DNA of 64,000 nt from SPCO01 sp964579825 (lineage in GTDB: Bacteria > Chloroflexota > Limnocylindria > Limnocylindrales > CSP1-4). Every line of letters starts with the position of its first letter. Position 1 is the first letter of the stretch. This document shows, one piece after another, positions 60,748-64,000 of the stretch. Made by a program: the position numbers and the translations under genes. Location: contig CAZOHT010000001.1 in NCBI GenBank assembly GCA_964579825.1, positions 62,001 through 126,000 of the forward strand, written 5' to 3'. A model generated the notes under the pieces. It worked only from the letters and a program-made list of their open reading frames with translations. It did no database searches and was not told the DNA's origin.

Positions 60748-62013
60748 ATGGTGTTCAGGCCGCTCGGTCCACTCAGCCCTTCCGCGCATCGGCGCGAAGT
60801 CGGGCGGAATCTCGCGCTCGACATGGTCGGTTCGGTCGGTGCCGGCGTCAGCCTGGCGCTCGTCGTCGCGCTGCTGCCGACGATCGCGCGTCGCGGTGGC
60901 CTCGATCCCATCGGTCTGGCGGCCCTCGCCGCCGCCCCGTTCATCGCCAACCTCCTGGGCGCGTTCGCCGGACGGGTCGGGCCGAGATCCGCTCGCCAGA
61001 TGGCCGCGATCCGCGTCATCGGCGCGGCATCGCTCCTCCCCCTGTTCATCCTCCCGACGCCGCCGGTCATGGTCGCTGCCGGCATCGTCTTCTGGGTCAG
61101 CCTGTCGCTGAGCAGCCCCTTCCAGCTTCGCCTCTGGGGCGCGATGTACCCGGCCCGGCTCCGCGGCCGGATCGTCGGGTCGCTGGGCATGGGCCGGTCC
61201 GCGGCGATGGCGATCGCGTCGCTCGCGGGCGGCGTCATCGCCGACCGGATCGGCGGGCCTGCGGTCATCGCCCTCGGCGGCCTCGTGGGCGCGGCCTGCG
61301 CGATCGCGTACGCGGGTCTCAAGGCCCCCGCCGCGGACGCTCCGCCGCGCTTCTCCGCGCGTGACTCCCTGCGATCCATCCGTGGCCGGCCGGTCCTCGC
61401 CCGCATCACCCTGGCCCAGGGGTTCTACGGCGGCGGACTCGTCGCCGCCATCCCGCTCTACGCGCTCGTCTACGTGGATCGTCTCGACCTGAGCCTCGGT
61501 GATGTCGGCCTGATCGGCGTCCTCGCGGCCGTGTCGACCACCGTCTCGTTCCTGCTCTGGGGCGAGGTCGTGGATCGCGCCGGCTCCATCGTGGCGCTGC
61601 GCCTCGGAGCGCTCTTCGGGTTCGCGTCGCTGGCGATCTACGCCTTCGCCCCGAACGTGGCCTTCCTGTGGATCGCCGCCATCGCCGGCGGTGCCGCCGG
61701 GGCCTCGATCGATGTCGGCTGGGCGGCCATCGTGAGTGAACACACGTCAATGGCGTCGCGATCCGCGGCCGTCGCCGGGATGAACGCCATCACGGGCGCG
61801 CGCGGGATCGTCGCCGCGTTCGCGATGAGCGCACTCCTGCAGGTCGGCATCCTGGACGTCACGTCAGGCCTGGTCGTGTGCACGATCGTGACCGGGATCG
61901 GGGTCGTGTTGTACGCCCGGACCGATGTCGCCGCCCTCGAAGCGAAGGCCGCGGCCCAGAGGCCATCCGGGATCGCCGCCCCGCTCGCCCCGGGTCGACC
62001 CGCCTCCGCCTGA
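60748..62013 (+). CDS. MFS transporter under a c-di-AMP riboswitch
   Basis: 421 residues with about 12 membrane helices (LALDMVGSVGAGVSLALVVA at the N-terminus; AMYPARLRGRIVGSLGMGRS as the central conserved loop). The substrate cannot be read from the sequence. The riboswitch directly upstream suggests a role tied to osmotic or cell-wall balance, since c-di-AMP usually controls K+, compatible solutes and wall genes. ATG 60748 is used; little Shine-Dalgarno sequence precedes it (cgaggtac). Confidence 0.75.
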   Translation: MVFRPLGPLSPSAHRREVGRNLALDMVGSVGAGVSLALVVALLPTIARRGGLDPIGLAALAAAPFIANLLGAFAGRVGPRSARQMAAIRVIGAASLLPLFILPTPPVMVAAGIVFWVSLSLSSPFQLRLWGAMYPARLRGRIVGSLGMGRSAAMAIASLAGGVIADRIGGPAVIALGGLVGAACAIAYAGLKAPAADAPPRFSARDSLRSIRGRPVLARITLAQGFYGGGLVAAIPLYALVYVDRLDLSLGDVGLIGVLAAVSTTVSFLLWGEVVDRAGSIVALRLGALFGFASLAIYAFAPNVAFLWIAAIAGGAAGASIDVGWAAIVSEHTSMASRSAAVAGMNAITGARGIVAAFAMSALLQVGILDVTSGLVVCTIVTGIGVVLYARTDVAALEAKAAAQRPSGIAAPLAPGRPASA

Positions 62014-62054
62014 TCGCCGGCCGCGCAGGCCGCCTCCGACCCCTTCGCGGTCGC

Positions 62055-62060
62055 TAGGAT
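62055..62060 (+). promoter_or_regulatory. -10 box TAGGAT for a leaderless start at 62067
   Basis: TAGGAT, six bases (gcggcc), then the ATG of the urease gamma-beta gene. Confidence 0.55.
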
Positions 62061-62066
62061 GCGGCC

Positions 62067-62696
62067 ATGCGACTGACGGCCTGGGAGGAACAGCGGCTCC
62101 TGGTCTTCAGCGCGGCCGAACTGGCCAGGCGTCACCGGGACGCGGGCCTCCTGTTGAACGCGCCCGAGGCGATCGCCCTCATCTGCGACGCGCTGTTCGA
62201 GGCGGCCCGGGCCGGACTGTCATACGAGGCGGTCGAGGAGGCCGGGCGCGTGGCGGTGGACCCCGCCGAGCTCATGCCTGGCGTCCGCGACCTGGTCGAC
62301 GAGGTCCGGGTGGAGGTGCTGCTCGGGGATGGGACCCGGTTGATCGTCCTGACCGACCCGATCGGGCGACCGGACGTGCCGCCGGATCCGGACGGACCGG
62401 GTGCGATCAGACCGGCCGAGTCATCCGGCGAGCCGCTCGTGGACTCGGGCCCGACGCCGGCCGACGGACCCGCGCGCCCGACGCAGGAACTCGAGGTCCG
62501 CAGCGAGTCGACCCGCGTCATCCGCATCTCGTCGCACTACCCGTTCCATCGGGTCAATCCGCGGCTCATCTTCGACCGCGCCGCAGCCGACGGCTACCGC
62601 CTGGACCTCCCGGCCGGCGCATCGATGCGCTGGGCGCCGGGCGAGACCCACATCGTCCGGCTCGTCCGGTTCGGTGGCGACGAGGGTCTTCGATGA
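62067..62696 (+). CDS. ureAB: Urease gamma-beta fusion subunit
   Basis: 209 residues. Residues 1-105 are the gamma subunit (RLTAWEEQRLLVFSAAELAR, LLLNAPEAIALICDALFEAA, EEAGRVAVDPAELMPGVRDL). After a Pro/Asp-rich linker, residues ~140-205 are the beta subunit core (VIRISSHYPFHRVNPRLIFD, RLDLPAGASMRWAPGE). Fusions of gamma and beta are known, for example in Helicobacter. Beta normally starts with a segment facing alpha that is shortened here. ATG 62067 is supported by a -10 box six bases upstream. Confidence 0.9.
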   Translation: MRLTAWEEQRLLVFSAAELARRHRDAGLLLNAPEAIALICDALFEAARAGLSYEAVEEAGRVAVDPAELMPGVRDLVDEVRVEVLLGDGTRLIVLTDPIGRPDVPPDPDGPGAIRPAESSGEPLVDSGPTPADGPARPTQELEVRSESTRVIRISSHYPFHRVNPRLIFDRAAADGYRLDLPAGASMRWAPGETHIVRLVRFGGDEGLR

Positions 62697-64000
62697 CCGG
62701 GCGGCTCTCCCCGGACGAGCGCCTCGCCCGCTACGGGCCGTCCACCGGTGACCGCGTGCGCCTCGGCGACACGGACCTGTGGGTCCAGGTCGCCGAGGAC
62801 CGCCAGGCGCCCGGCGACGAGCCGATCTGGGGCTACGCCAAGACGATCCGGCACCGGATGACCCAGGGCTCGGCCGGGCCGTCGGAGCTGGACGCGGTCG
62901 TCGCGGGCGTGGTCGTGCTGGACCCGGTCCTCGGCTGCGTCAAGGCGGACATCGGGATCAAGGACGGCCGGATCATAGGCGTCGGGCGCGCCGGTAGTGG
63001 CGCGATCAGCGACGGCATCGAGCTGGCCATCGGTCCGCACACGCGGCCGTACATGGGCTACGGCCTGATCGCCACGGCGGGCGCGGTCGATAGCCACGTC
63101 CACCTGATCAGCCCCGAACTGTTGCCGGCCGCCCTGTCCGGCGGGGTCACGACGCTCATCACCGCCGGCTTCGAGGAACCGCCGTGGGCGATGGAGCGGA
63201 CGCTCGCCGGCCTCGATGGCTGGCCGCTCAACGTCGGGCTGCAGGCGGGTGCGCGGGCGGAGGACGACTCGAGCCTCGATGCCCTGCTGGACGCCGGCGC
63301 GTGCGGATTCAAGATCCACGAGGATTACGGCGCGTACCCGGAGATGATCGACCACGTCCTCCGCTTCGCCGATGGACACGACGTGTCGGTCGCGCTGCAC
63401 ACGGACGGGCTGCACGAATCCGCGGAGCTGGAGGACACGATCGCGGCCATCGCTGGCCGGACCGTCCACGCGTATCACGTGGAAGGCAGTGGCGGCGGGC
63501 ACATGCCGGACCTGCTCGGGCTCGTCCGTGAGGCGAACATCCTTTGCTCGTCGACGACGCCGACGGTCCCCTTCGGTATCAACGCGGCCGTCGAGCAGAT
63601 CCCGATGATCGCGCTCAACCACGGCGCCTCGCTGGCCGTCCCCGGCGATGTCGCCCTGGTCGCCGAGCGCGTGCATGTCGCCACGATGGCCGCCGAAGGA
63701 CCGCTCCACGAGCTGGGGGCGATCGGGATCGTGAACTCCGACTCGCAGGGGATGGGCCGGATGATGGAGACGGTCCGCCGGACGATCCAGCTCGCCCACG
63801 TCATGCGGGCGTGGCGTGCGACCGAAGCTGGTGCCGGCCATCCCGGCCTGCCGGTCGATCCCGATGATGCCTTCGATTCGACCGATCGCGTCCTGCGCTA
63901 CCTGGCCAAGGTCACCATCGAGCCCGCGATCACCCACGGCATCGCCGCGCACGTCGGGTCGCTCCAGCCCGGTCGACTGGCGGACATCGTGCTCTGGAGT
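62693..64000 (+). CDS. ureC: Urease alpha subunit, divergent, 3' end beyond the window
   Basis: 436 of about 570 residues. All nickel ligands are seen: His135 and His137 (VDSHVHLI), the lysine that is carbamylated Lys207 (GFKIHEDYG), His236 (ALHTDG), His262 (YHVEGSGGGH) and Asp350 (NSDSQGMGR). In the mobile flap, the usual VCHH segment reads LNHG: the flap cysteine is Asn309, while catalytic His310 stays. Several other blocks differ from common ureases, for example an ~11-residue deletion between His137 and Lys207. Likely still hydrolyses urea or a relative. ATG 62693 overlaps the preceding stop (ATGA). Accessory genes are not visible. Confidence 0.88.
   Translation, partial: MTGRLSPDERLARYGPSTGDRVRLGDTDLWVQVAEDRQAPGDEPIWGYAKTIRHRMTQGSAGPSELDAVVAGVVVLDPVLGCVKADIGIKDGRIIGVGRAGSGAISDGIELAIGPHTRPYMGYGLIATAGAVDSHVHLISPELLPAALSGGVTTLITAGFEEPPWAMERTLAGLDGWPLNVGLQAGARAEDDSSLDALLDAGACGFKIHEDYGAYPEMIDHVLRFADGHDVSVALHTDGLHESAELEDTIAAIAGRTVHAYHVEGSGGGHMPDLLGLVREANILCSSTTPTVPFGINAAVEQIPMIALNHGASLAVPGDVALVAERVHVATMAAEGPLHELGAIGIVNSDSQGMGRMMETVRRTIQLAHVMRAWRATEAGAGHPGLPVDPDDAFDSTDRVLRYLAKVTIEPAITHGIAAHVGSLQPGRLADIVLWS

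Noticed and set aside
60306..61364. Long plus-strand frame across tmRNA, the riboswitch and the start of the MFS gene
   Set aside because: The product is Arg/Pro-rich with no motif and contradicts two structured RNAs and the MFS frame.

Overview
The window is very GC-rich and densely coded. The flavour of its proteins and the gene order suggest an uncultured high-GC Chloroflexota-type bacterium (Limnocylindria-like); this is inference, because no rRNA gene is present. It has an F420-type LLM oxidoreductase, an Actinobacteria-like phosphatidylinositol mannoside cluster, GTG/TTG/CTG starts and many TANNNT boxes set only 6-9 nt before start codons. One 100-N scaffold gap (9063-9162) is flanked by identical 55-bp ends.

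Layout. 1-1759: end of a 2-aminomuconate-semialdehyde dehydrogenase plus two RidA-fold genes, one an aminomuconate deaminase (kynurenine/2-aminophenol-type catabolism). 1857-8970: LLM oxidoreductase, a 13/14-bp tandem repeat, folK, a kinase-PLP phospholyase fusion, a sigma-factor/propeller remnant, an unrecognised gene, and a MidA/NDUFAF7-family methyltransferase. 9506-24313: a complex I cluster nuoABCDHI-F-G-JKLMN whose electron-input arm is strongly altered. NuoI has one cluster motif and is fused to a truncated NuoE-like domain. NuoF has lost an N3 cysteine and its NADE-type motif. NuoG has lost the molybdopterin-like domain and instead carries a GltD/NfnB-like FAD/NAD(P)H module. 24344-30715: transporters, otsB, a thioredoxin-like protein, a sortase-like protein without the usual cysteine, and a CorA-like protein. 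30852-37201: an ArsR regulator, then a phosphatidylinositol (mannoside) operon.

37099-46335: large membrane GT-C glycosyltransferases, including an 1804-residue double enzyme with an inserted propeller, and a GT2. 46338-49903: DUF151 nuclease-like protein, rhomboid protease, PP2C-like/propeller protein. 50039-57931: the chromosomal origin region, dciA-recF-dnaN-oriC-dnaA on the minus strand, diverging from rpmH-rnpA-yidD-yidC-khpB. 58056-60065: VanW-family wall protein. 60115-60489: tmRNA on the minus strand. 60620-60735: a ydaO-type c-di-AMP riboswitch before an MFS gene. 62067-64000: urease gamma-beta fusion and a truncated, divergent alpha subunit.

Genes within clusters are mostly coupled by 4-nt NTGA stop/start overlaps. 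Two of these imply CTG starts (recF, rnpA) that ordinary start calling would miss. The most unusual system is the remodelled complex I input module; the NDUFAF7-like gene directly upstream and the conserved target arginine in NuoD fit with it.
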